From positions 1 to 64,000 of the forward strand of contig NZ_BBNM01000013.1 in NCBI RefSeq assembly GCF_000760595.1: 64,000 nt of DNA, given 5' to 3'. Below the pieces are notes generated by a model. The model was not told the DNA's origin. It searched no databases and was given only the letters and a program-made list of their open reading frames with translations. Both the position numbers and the translations under genes were made by a program. Positions 56,859-64,000 of the stretch are shown here, piece by piece (position 1 is the stretch's first letter; every line of letters begins with the position of its first letter). The DNA is from Acinetobacter soli. Its GTDB lineage: Bacteria > Pseudomonadota > Gammaproteobacteria > Pseudomonadales > Moraxellaceae.

Positions 56859-58313
56859 TTAGTGACCATTGCCATTAATGGCTTTGGTCATATCTTCCAC
56901 CACTTTCTTGGCATCACCAAAAATCATCATGGTTTTTTCGTTATAGAACAAATCATTATCCAGACCTGCATAACCTGTTGCCATTGAACGTTTGATCACC
57001 ATAATGGTTCGTGCCTTGTGGGCTTCCAAAATCGGCATACCATAAATTGGAGAGCTTGGATCATCTTTCGCAGCCGGATTGACGACGTCATTGGCACCAA
57101 TCACAAGCACGACGTCGGTTGCTGGAAAATCAGAGTTAATCTCATCCATTTCCAGAATGTCTTCGTATGCCACATCTGCTTCTGCTAACAATACATTCAT
57201 ATGGCCCGGCATACGCCCCGCCACTGGGTGAATTGCAAAACGCACCTTTACACCCTGCTCTTTGAGTAATTCGCAAAGTTCTTTTACCGCATTTTGTGCA
57301 CGACCTTGTGCCATACCATAGCCCGGTACAATCACCACACTGTCTGCATTCGACATCAAGAAGCCTGCATCGTCTGCCGAACCTGAACGGTGGTTACGCT
57401 GCACCTGTTCACCTTTGGCAGCGCCCGCAACCGCAGCACCGCCCATTGCGCCACCGAATAAAACATTCAAGATGTTTCGGTTCATGGCTTTACACATAAT
57501 GTAAGACAGAATCGCACCCGATGAACCGACCAGTGAACCAGCCACAATCAGCATGTTATTTTCTAAGGTAAAACCAATTCCTGCTGCCGCCCATCCAGAA
57601 AATGAGTTAAGAAGTGATACCACCACTGGCATATCACCACCGCCAACTGGTGCAATCCAGACCCAGCCAAAGGCCAGTGCCAGTGCAGTCATTGCCCAGA
57701 ACGCTGTCATGTTACCTGTCGAGAAGAAGTAAAAACCACAGGCCAGCATTGCAATAAAGATTATGGCCTGCACAGGCTTTACCCAAGCGCCAGAAATGGT
57801 TTTGGCCCATTTCTTTGCAGCCAGTTTACCGTAGGCAAAAACTGATGCAGTAAAAGTAATTGCGCCGACAAAGCAACCCACAAACAGCTCAAACAAATGT
57901 ACTGGGCTCATGTGTGCATGCTGAACGCCCGCATCAGTCAACGTTGCTTCGTATTGTTCAAACAGAACTGTTAATTGGTTGTTGTGCAAAATTGCCGCAA
58001 TAGCAATCAGTACCGCTGCCAGACCCACCAAGGAGTGCATCAGTGCAACCGTTTCTGGCATTTGTGTCATTGGTACCGTACGTGCACGCACAATCCCCAC
58101 AATTGCACCAAGCACCATCGCCCCCACAATCATCCAAACCACAGGATGATCAGCCACGAAGAACGTGGTCAATACCGCAATCGCCATACCGATCATGCCG
58201 TAGCGGTTACCCGAAATTGCTGTTTTAGGTCCAGACAATCCGCGAAGCGTCATAATAAACAGGACTGCACCGATCAGGTAGAACCACTCTGCGTTTGCTC
58301 GAATAAATTCCAT
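56859..58313 (-). CDS. pntB: NAD(P) transhydrogenase subunit beta
   Basis: 484 aa. N-terminal membrane domain with about 9 helices, including NRYGMIGMAIAVLTTFF and GGGDMPVVVSLLNSFSGWAAAGIGFTL, then the soluble NADP-binding dIII (VVIVPGYGMAQGRAQNAVKEL, FAIHPVAGRMPGHMNVLLAEADV, ANDVVNPAAKDDPSSPIYGMPIL). The proton-driven enzyme makes NADPH from NADH. AGAGGACG precedes the ATG. Confidence 0.97.
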   Translation of the reverse strand: MEFIRANAEWFYLIGAVLFIMTLRGLSGPKTAISGNRYGMIGMAIAVLTTFFVADHPVVWMIVGAMVLGAIVGIVRARTVPMTQMPETVALMHSLVGLAAVLIAIAAILHNNQLTVLFEQYEATLTDAGVQHAHMSPVHLFELFVGCFVGAITFTASVFAYGKLAAKKWAKTISGAWVKPVQAIIFIAMLACGFYFFSTGNMTAFWAMTALALAFGWVWIAPVGGGDMPVVVSLLNSFSGWAAAGIGFTLENNMLIVAGSLVGSSGAILSYIMCKAMNRNILNVLFGGAMGGAAVAGAAKGEQVQRNHRSGSADDAGFLMSNADSVVIVPGYGMAQGRAQNAVKELCELLKEQGVKVRFAIHPVAGRMPGHMNVLLAEADVAYEDILEMDEINSDFPATDVVLVIGANDVVNPAAKDDPSSPIYGMPILEAHKARTIMVIKRSMATGYAGLDNDLFYNEKTMMIFGDAKKVVEDMTKAINGNGH

Positions 58314-58325
58314 GTTTTCGTCCTC

Positions 58326-58640
58326 TTATTTTTTCTGCTTCGGCTTAAACATTTCAAGCATGCGCGCTGTTACAGCGAAGCCACCAAAAATGTTAATACT
58401 GGCCAAGAACACCGCAATAGCACCCAATACACTCACGACATTGATGCTTTGAAAATCGACACTGCCTTCTACACCAATCATGGGTAAACCCACGGTTTGG
58501 ATCATCGCCCCCACGATGATAATGGAAGACAATGCATTCGTGACCGCCATCAGCGGTGTGTGCAATGCAGGCGTAACGCCCCATACCACGTAATAACCTA
58601 CGAAGATGGCAAGGACGAAAATTGTAATCGTTTCAACCAT
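58326..58640 (-). CDS. pntAb: NAD(P) transhydrogenase alpha subunit, membrane part
   Basis: 104 aa with three or four hydrophobic segments: [44 protein letters not shown] and [33 protein letters not shown]. This is the C-terminal membrane portion of E. coli PntA encoded as a separate gene, as in Rhodospirillum rubrum. AAGGAGA ribosome site; 11 nt after pntAa. Confidence 0.95.
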   Translation of the reverse strand: MVETITIFVLAIFVGYYVVWGVTPALHTPLMAVTNALSSIIIVGAMIQTVGLPMIGVEGSVDFQSINVVSVLGAIAVFLASINIFGGFAVTARMLEMFKPKQKK

Positions 58641-58651
58641 GAGTATTCTCC

Positions 58652-59779
58652 TTAACCACGCTTGAGCAGTACATGACCGCCATGAGTGACCAATAGGGCT
58701 TTTTGAATTTCTTCTTCTGGATTGATGGCAAAATTCTTGTCTTGATCAAACAGTGTTTCAACAAAATTGAATACATTACGTGCGTAAAGTGCTGAAGCTT
58801 CTGTCGACAAGGTCGATGGAATATTTGGAACACCTAAAATCTTCACACCATTTTCGGTGAATACCGTTTCGCCGACTTTAGAGCCTTCAACATTACCGCC
58901 TGTTTCGACGGCCATATCCAAAATGACTGAACCCGGTTTCATTTTGGCAACGGTTTCCGCTTTAATTAGACGCGGTGCATTTCGACCCGGTAATAGCGCA
59001 GTCGTAATGACGATATTGGCATTGGACACTGCTTTATCGACAATGGCTGCCTGATCCTTGATGTACTGCTCACCCGGCGTCCAGCCATATCCATTTTTAG
59101 CAGCTTCATCGGCACGCGCTTGCTCTTCAGGTGACATCGGCACATCTAACCACTTCCCCCCAAGCGACTCGACTTGCTCTTTAGCCGTTGGGCGTAAATC
59201 GGTAGCTTCAACCACTGCCCCTAAGCGTTTGGCTGTGGCAATCGCCTGAAGGCCTGCCACCCCAACCCCCATAATCACCACACGTGCAGGTTTTACAGTA
59301 CCTGCTGCGGTCATGAGCATCGGGAACATGCGCTGGTATTCTGCTGCTGCCAGCAAAACCGACTTATAACCCGCCAAGTTGGCTTGAGAAGACAACACGT
59401 CCATGTTTTGCGCACGAGACAATGTACGTGGCAACAACTCTAGAGCAAATGCAGATACGTTTTGACTGGCAAAGGTATCTAGGTCTGGATTTCGATATGG
59501 ATCAAACATCGCCACAACGGTTGTATGTGCAGCTAACTTTTGAATTTCGTCACCTTGAGGTGCCCGAACTTTCAAAATCAATTGACTACCCGAATAAACA
59601 TCTTCCGTAATGGTAGCGCCTACCTGTTCATAAGCGCTGTCGATATACGCGGCTCTTACCCCTGCTCCACGCTCAATCAAGACGCGATGGCCAGCACTGA
59701 TCAACTTTTTCACTGTCTCTGGTGTCGCTGCGACACGATTTTCACCAGCGATCGTTTCTGTTGGGATTCCGATCTGCAT
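58652..59779 (-). CDS. pntAa: NAD(P) transhydrogenase alpha subunit, soluble NAD-binding part
   Basis: 375 aa from ATG 59779, chosen because GAGGA sits 6 nt before it and would touch the other ATG at 59785. [31 protein letters not shown], Rossmann motif [31 protein letters not shown] and the mobile loop [13 protein letters not shown] are conserved with alanine dehydrogenase-like dI domains. Heads the pntAa-pntAb-pntB operon. Confidence 0.96.
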   Translation of the reverse strand: MQIGIPTETIAGENRVAATPETVKKLISAGHRVLIERGAGVRAAYIDSAYEQVGATITEDVYSGSQLILKVRAPQGDEIQKLAAHTTVVAMFDPYRNPDLDTFASQNVSAFALELLPRTLSRAQNMDVLSSQANLAGYKSVLLAAAEYQRMFPMLMTAAGTVKPARVVIMGVGVAGLQAIATAKRLGAVVEATDLRPTAKEQVESLGGKWLDVPMSPEEQARADEAAKNGYGWTPGEQYIKDQAAIVDKAVSNANIVITTALLPGRNAPRLIKAETVAKMKPGSVILDMAVETGGNVEGSKVGETVFTENGVKILGVPNIPSTLSTEASALYARNVFNFVETLFDQDKNFAINPEEEIQKALLVTHGGHVLLKRG

Positions 59780-60013
59780 GAGCATTCCTCAAGCTAATTT
59801 TCTTAAGTACAAACACCGTAGTAAACGATGTTCTCCCCCAGGTTATGTTTTGTTCATTTTTTGGATTCTAATTGAACTTTTTTAAATTACCACCCACTAT
59901 TTATTTAATAAATACCTATATTTTGAACTAATGATTCACCTTTATACCTTAAATCTATAAAATAGGAGAGTTTGACTAAAAATTAAAAAACGACTCAAGA
60001 TGCTATTTTTTAG

Positions 60014-60940
60014 ATGAAATTTTCAATGAATTCGGTACAAACAGGATCCCTATGTGCCATTTTTGCTGCTTTTTTATTCAGCACCAAAGCCATTTTTATC
60101 AAACAGGCTTACGCCCTCTCTCCTTTGGTTGATGCAACCACCTTAATGGTGCTTCGAATGGGAAGTGCTTTACCCTTCTTTATACTTATTTGCTGGTTAA
60201 ATCGGCATCATAATCAAGGCATTCATATAAAAGATTGGCTCATTTTAGTTTTTGCTGGGCTATTGGGCTATTATTTCGCCAGCTGGTTAGACTTTGTGGG
60301 GCTGATGTTTATTAGTGCTTCACTTGAACGCATTATTTTATTTTTGTATCCCACGCTCACTGTTTTGGCCTCAAGTTTAATTTATCGTCAAAAATTAAAT
60401 GCAAAAACTTGGTTTGCCATTTTTTTGAGTTATGGAGGAACGGTTCTGGTCATGCTACAAGAAGGCAAAATCGCACCAAGTCAGGGCAATCTGTGGATCG
60501 GCTGTAGCGTCGTATTTGCCAGTGCCGTCGCGTTTGCAGCGTATTTATTATTGACCCCTCATCTTATTAAAAAATTTGGTTCATGGAATTTTAACGGTTT
60601 GGCGCTGAGCGTGGCCTGCGTAGGCACACTGCTTCATTTTATCATTGGCACTACACACCCTATAGACACACTCATGCAGTTGCCAACCGGTGTTTGGCTA
60701 TATGGCATTGGTCTTGGTTTTTTCGTTATCGTTTTACCAACGGCTTTATTAATGCAAAGTATTCAACGCCTGGGGGCTTCACAGTCTGCCATGATTGCCT
60801 CAATTGGCCCCATTCTCACCATTATACTGGCTGTCTTGTTTCTCAATGAGCATTTAAATCTTTGGCAATGGATCGGATGTGGGCTCAATATCGTGGGTGT
60901 TTTAATGATTAGCTTAGGCAAAAGCCGATTAAAACATTAA
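60014..60940 (+). CDS. EamA/DMT-superfamily transporter
   Basis: 308 aa, ten predicted helices in two EamA repeats: SLCAIFAAFLFSTKAIFIKQAYAL with GYYFASWLDFVGLMFISASLERIILFLYPTLTVLASSLIY, and LWIGCSVVFASAVAFAAYLLL with QRLGASQSAMIASIGPILTIILAVLFLNEHLNLWQWIG. Substrate unknown, perhaps amino-acid or metabolite efflux. Start may be 60014 or ATG 60026. Its stop overlaps the convergent soxR stop by 4 nt. Confidence 0.87.
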   Translation: MKFSMNSVQTGSLCAIFAAFLFSTKAIFIKQAYALSPLVDATTLMVLRMGSALPFFILICWLNRHHNQGIHIKDWLILVFAGLLGYYFASWLDFVGLMFISASLERIILFLYPTLTVLASSLIYRQKLNAKTWFAIFLSYGGTVLVMLQEGKIAPSQGNLWIGCSVVFASAVAFAAYLLLTPHLIKKFGSWNFNGLALSVACVGTLLHFIIGTTHPIDTLMQLPTGVWLYGIGLGFFVIVLPTALLMQSIQRLGASQSAMIASIGPILTIILAVLFLNEHLNLWQWIGCGLNIVGVLMISLGKSRLKH

Positions 60941-61422
60941 TCTTCTGCTTCAAGTGGTTCAATGCGATATTGAATCTTCTGAAAATGTGCTCCATTTGAC
61001 TGGCTCGCATAGTAATCATCAGGATTACGTAGCGGACATTGATCAAGCGATAAACATCCACAACCAATACACCAGTCCAGTTGCTGTCTAATCTGCAATA
61101 AGGTCTGAATTTTCTCTTCGAGTTGATTTTTCCAGAGATTAGACATCTTTTCCCAATCTTGTTTAGATGCCATTTTTCGATCAGGTAAGACCGAAAATGC
61201 TTGTTTAACCTCTTCAAGACTGATACCCACCAACTGCGCTACTTTAATAATGGCGATACGTCTGAGCATCGAACGCACATATCGGCGTTGATTGCCGTTA
61301 GTTCGAATACTCCAGATCAATTGTTTTTCTTCGTAAAATCGTATTGTAGAGACACTTACCCCACTACGTTTAGCCAACTCTCCAATCGTGATGAATTGTT
61401 GTGCTAAATTTTCTTGCTTCAA
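60937..61422 (-). CDS. soxR: Redox-sensing MerR-family activator SoxR
   Basis: 161 aa from TTG 61422; its Shine-Dalgarno GAGG (plus 61431-61434) lies inside the SoxR box. MerR helix-turn-helix ITIGELAKRSGVSVSTIRFYEEKQLIWSIRTNGNQRRY, a coiled-coil dimer helix and the 2Fe-2S cluster CIGCGCLSLDQC with Cys118, 121, 123 and 129. C-terminal tail is longer than in E. coli SoxR (154 aa). Activates promoters with 19-bp spacers on oxidation. No soxS is present, so direct target control is expected. Confidence 0.95.
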   Translation of the reverse strand: MKQENLAQQFITIGELAKRSGVSVSTIRFYEEKQLIWSIRTNGNQRRYVRSMLRRIAIIKVAQLVGISLEEVKQAFSVLPDRKMASKQDWEKMSNLWKNQLEEKIQTLLQIRQQLDWCIGCGCLSLDQCPLRNPDDYYASQSNGAHFQKIQYRIEPLEAED

Positions 61423-61426
61423 TCGC

Positions 61427-61457
61427 TTGACCTCAAGTTAACTTGAGCTTTGATACT
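61427..61457 (+). promoter_or_regulatory. SoxR box within a 19-bp-spacer promoter
   Basis: The perfect palindrome CTCAAGTTAACTTGAG (61432-61447) lies between TTGACC (61427-61432) and GATACT (61452-61457). Their spacing is exactly 19 bp, the overlong spacing that MerR-family activators untwist. The box matches the E. coli soxS-promoter operator. It drives the rid-MFS pair; predicted transcript start near 61464. Confidence 0.87.
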
Positions 61458-61487
61458 AGCATTTAATTTAATCATCTTTATATTCTC

Positions 61488-61907
61488 ATGTCATTCAAAT
61501 CTAAACATTGTTTTCAAATCATTAACCCTGAAACGTTATATAATCCCCAAGCATTTGCTTATAACCATGTTGTAGAAGTTAGAAATTTTCAGCGAATCTT
61601 ACATATTGCAGGTCAAGGTGGTGAAAATCATGCTGGTGAATTTTCACATGATTTTTCTGAACAAGTATGGCAAGCATTTCACAATATCGAACGAGCGCTT
61701 AACCATATCAATGCCTCTATCACTAACATCGCAGTGTTACGCCTGTTGATTGTGAATCATGATACGACCAAACATAAGATCGTGATTAAAATCATGCAGA
61801 CATTATGGCCTGAACAGAATTTCCCAGCCTGCACACTTATTCCTGTGACAGGACTGGCATTACCGAATATGCAATTTGAAGTTGAAGCAACTGCGTATAC
61901 CCATTGA
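61488..61907 (+). CDS. Atypical RidA/YjgF-family protein under SoxR control
   Basis: 139 aa single Rid domain (INPETLYNPQAFAYNHVVEVRNFQRILHIAGQGGEN ... FEVEATAYTH). In archetypal RidA an arginine in the 'PARS' motif is essential for imine/enamine deamination; here the motif reads FPACTLIPV with Cys115 in place of Arg. That puts it outside the RidA deaminase subgroup. The Cys might be redox-reactive, but this is speculation. It shares the SoxR promoter with an MFS gene 14 nt downstream. Confidence 0.85.
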   Translation: MSFKSKHCFQIINPETLYNPQAFAYNHVVEVRNFQRILHIAGQGGENHAGEFSHDFSEQVWQAFHNIERALNHINASITNIAVLRLLIVNHDTTKHKIVIKIMQTLWPEQNFPACTLIPVTGLALPNMQFEVEATAYTH

Positions 61908-61921
61908 TATGAGAGAATTTT

Positions 61922-63118
61922 ATGCAAGAAACATCTGATATTAGCCAGAATAAAAAATTACTTTGGTTGATGGCGCTTGCATGTGGTCTGACTGCGGGCG
62001 CAAACTACTTTTGCCAACCACTAATCAATTCGATTCAACATGCCTTTGGGGTTACCACAGCCCAAGCCCAGTTAACCGTTACCTTTGCGCAAATGTCGTA
62101 TGCTTTTGGCCTACTTTTGATTGTGCCTCTGGGCGATATTGTCAATAAAACCAAATTCATTCCGTTATTGATGGCCTTGGCTGGTGTAGGACTTTTGATC
62201 TGTGCTACATCCGTGAATTTAACCATGCTCTGGATCGGAACCGTGATTACGGGGCTGTTTTCAGTTGCAGCTCAAGTCTTGATTCCGTTTGCCACCATGA
62301 CCGTGCGGCCTGAAAAAATAGGCGAAGTGGTTGGATTCTTAATGAGTGGATTGCTGGTTGGCATTTTACTTTCGACCAGCTTGTCAGGGTTACTGTCGCA
62401 ATTGGTCCATTGGAAACTGATTTATGTGGTTAGTGCAGTACTCATCTTTATTTTAGCCTTTAAACTAAAATCCGAACTGCCTTATGCCATGCGCATTCGA
62501 ATGAAATACAGCGATGTATTTAAATCGATGGCTGAACTGTTGGTGAGTGAAAAGCGTTTATCGATTCGGGCCTATGCAGGCGCGGGTGCATTTGCTTCGA
62601 TGAGTGTGATTTTCTCGACCATTGCCGTGTATCTGTCTTCCGCACCCTTTCATTTACAAGATATGTGGATTGGCTTGGTGAGTTTGGTGGGAGTATTTGG
62701 GGCTTTGTCTTCTCAGTTTGTAGGGAAGTATGCCGATCGTGGTTACGGAACGCTGTTTACTTTTCTGGGCTGTGGTTTCTTAATTTTAAGCTGGGTGATC
62801 TTTTATTTTTCTTCAGCTGGATTGGGGCTGTATTTAATTGGCTTTGCCACGACGAATCTCGGTTTGGCATTTGTGCATTCGTGCAATCAAAATATTATTT
62901 TTCGAATTCGTCCCAATGCCAAATCTCGCCTAAATGCCATTTATATGACGCTATATTTTGGTGGCGCTGCAACAGGTTCTGCGATTGGTACATACGCATG
63001 GAATCATGGTGGATGGATATATACCTGCATGGCAGGTTTGGCACTGGCCGTCTTTGCCACCTTCTTTGCGCTTTTAGATTATTTGCTGTATCGGAATAAA
63101 AAACCCAATGTGGCGTGA
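61922..63118 (+). CDS. MFS drug/metabolite exporter in the SoxR operon
   Basis: 398 aa, 12 predicted helices. ALACGLTAGANYFCQPLINSIQHAFGVTTAQAQLTVTFAQMSYAFGLLLIVPLGDIVNKTKFIP is the first half typical of YnfM/YgaY-like DHA-type exporters; NIIFRIRPNAKSRLNAIYMTLYFGGAATGSAIGTYAW is the second-half motif C-like region. AGAGAA precedes the ATG. Linked to SoxR and the Rid protein, its likely job is export of a redox-active compound. Confidence 0.87.
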   Translation: MQETSDISQNKKLLWLMALACGLTAGANYFCQPLINSIQHAFGVTTAQAQLTVTFAQMSYAFGLLLIVPLGDIVNKTKFIPLLMALAGVGLLICATSVNLTMLWIGTVITGLFSVAAQVLIPFATMTVRPEKIGEVVGFLMSGLLVGILLSTSLSGLLSQLVHWKLIYVVSAVLIFILAFKLKSELPYAMRIRMKYSDVFKSMAELLVSEKRLSIRAYAGAGAFASMSVIFSTIAVYLSSAPFHLQDMWIGLVSLVGVFGALSSQFVGKYADRGYGTLFTFLGCGFLILSWVIFYFSSAGLGLYLIGFATTNLGLAFVHSCNQNIIFRIRPNAKSRLNAIYMTLYFGGAATGSAIGTYAWNHGGWIYTCMAGLALAVFATFFALLDYLLYRNKKPNVA

Positions 63119-63123
63119 GAAAC

Positions 63124-63169
63124 ATCCCCAATTGCACAATTTGGGGATTTAGCATAAACCGCGTATAAT
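63124..63169 (+). promoter_or_regulatory. Hairpin and dusA promoter, overlapping
   Basis: ATCCCCAA (63124-63131) pairs with TTGGGGAT (63141-63148), a possible weak terminator for the MFS gene. The right arm also supplies TTGGGG (63141-63146), which with a 17-bp spacer and consensus TATAAT (63164-63169) forms the dusA promoter. Confidence 0.6.
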
Positions 63170-63209
63170 TTATGCCCTCGTTGCACACTCATTGTTTGGA
63201 TCTGTTTTC

Positions 63210-64000
63210 ATGAAATCATCACTAGAGACGTTAAAGCCCCGTATTTCGGTTGCCCCGATGATGGATTGGACGACCAAAGACTACCGCTTTTTTGCTCGCC
63301 TATTTAATCCGAATGTGGTGTTGTATACCGAAATGGTCACGACAGGCGCGATTTTATTTGGTGATGCCAAACGCCATCTCGATTATAGTCATGAAGAACA
63401 CCCTATTGTGCTACAACTGGGTGGTTCCAATCCCAAAGATCTGGCCGAATGTACCAAAATGGCACAAGATTGGGGCTATGATGAAGTCAATCTCAATGTT
63501 GGCTGTCCAAGTGACCGTGTACAAAACAATAAAATTGGCGCATGTCTGATGGCAGAACCCGATCTCGTGGCCGAATGTATTGCACAAATGCAACAGGTCG
63601 TTGATATTCCTGTACACGTTAAGCATCGTATTGGCATTGATGACATGCAGTCTTACGATGAAATGCTGAATTTTGTAGATACCGTGGCAAAGACTGGCTG
63701 CCGCCATTTTGTTGTCCATGCCAGAATTGCCATACTTAAAGGGTTATCGCCTAAAGAAAACCGTGAAATTCCGCCGCTACGCTACGAAGATGTTTATCGA
63801 CTCAAACAAGAACGCCCAAATCTCTTTATCGAAATCAATGGTGGCATTAAAAGCGTTGCAGAAACACAGCAGCATTTACGACATGTTGATGGCGTGATGA
63901 TTGGTCGCGAAGCGTATCATAATCCTTACCTACTGGCAGAACTCGGGCAGTTGTGGAACCTGACGCCTCCAGATCGATTTGAAATCATGCACAAAATGCT
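63210..64000 (+). CDS. dusA: tRNA-dihydrouridine(20/20a) synthase DusA, truncated by the window edge
   Basis: At least 263 codons present; the 3' end lies outside. FMN-dependent reduction of uridines in the tRNA D-loop. ISVAPMMDWTTKDYRFFARLF, VLYTEMVTTGAI, LQLGGSNPKDLAECTKMAQDWGYDEVNLNVGCPSDRVQ with the catalytic Cys, VKHRIGIDD and HARIAILKGLSPKENREIPPLRY, specific for DusA, then INGGI and GVMIGREAYHNPYLL. Full family length is about 330 aa. Confidence 0.95.
   Translation, partial: MKSSLETLKPRISVAPMMDWTTKDYRFFARLFNPNVVLYTEMVTTGAILFGDAKRHLDYSHEEHPIVLQLGGSNPKDLAECTKMAQDWGYDEVNLNVGCPSDRVQNNKIGACLMAEPDLVAECIAQMQQVVDIPVHVKHRIGIDDMQSYDEMLNFVDTVAKTGCRHFVVHARIAILKGLSPKENREIPPLRYEDVYRLKQERPNLFIEINGGIKSVAETQQHLRHVDGVMIGREAYHNPYLLAELGQLWNLTPPDRFEIMHKM

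Noticed and set aside
57975..58487. 170-codon open frame on the plus strand across pntB/pntAb
   Set aside because: Antisense to two clear genes; its protein is His/Cys/Asn-rich without any recognisable pattern, a reading-frame shadow of helix-rich membrane proteins.

Overview
This window looks like core chromosome of an Acinetobacter species (Gammaproteobacteria, Moraxellaceae). The evidence is protein character and local order: a GigA/GigB-type phosphatase/STAS pair, an orphan gspE, an AUU-started infC, pntA split into two genes, and the gacS-cysM-rlmD-relA-mazG neighbourhood shared with pseudomonads. Base composition is moderately AT-rich and even throughout. I saw no insertion sequence, phage, CRISPR array, tRNA or rRNA gene. 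The last gene (dusA) runs off the right edge.

Layout. 0.1-4.7 kb: mlaA-like gene, stress-signalling pair gigA/gigB, a nitrilase-family amidase, and the organic-peroxide module ohrR-ohr. 4.7-14 kb: orphan type II secretion ATPase gspE, an unknown protein paired with an MscS-like channel, a large DUF2339-type membrane protein with a small membrane-protein partner, and polA. 14-19.2 kb (minus): ppx-accA-tilS-proC-yggT. 19.4-22.1 kb (plus): trxA, rho and a small alanine-rich lipoprotein gene, each with its own terminator. 22.3-35 kb: the translation cluster thrS-infC / rpmI-rplT / pheS-pheT-ihfA on the minus strand, split twice by unrelated genes (MFS transporter, double TonB_C-like periplasmic protein, YqaA-type protein, YfcG-type GST and Hsp20 in one gap; a tail-anchored unknown and a 65-aa protein in the other).

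35-50 kb: an acyl-CoA synthetase, then the minus-strand run pcnB-folK-panB-panC-rapZ-npr-darP (NPr linked to pantothenate/folate genes), then mazG with a ComEA-like secreted protein, an SDR, and relA, rlmD, a DnaQ-like exonuclease and cysM. 50-56 kb (plus): gacS-type hybrid kinase, an enoyl-CoA hydratase, a GlxR-like/Hyi-like pair and rsfS. 56-64 kb: the three-gene transhydrogenase pntAa-pntAb-pntB, an EamA transporter, soxR divergent from an atypical Rid protein plus MFS exporter, and dusA.

Theme. Much of the window is stress sensing: GigA/GigB and NPr (reported in A. baumannii to converge), RelA, GacS, OhrR/Ohr, SoxR, Hsp20 and thioredoxin. The two sharpest regulatory signals are (i) a perfect SoxR palindrome inside a 19-bp-spacer promoter driving rid-MFS, and (ii) a ROSE-like RNA thermometer hairpin that hides the Hsp20 Shine-Dalgarno sequence. 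All assignments come from reading the sequence and remembered family features; no database search was run.
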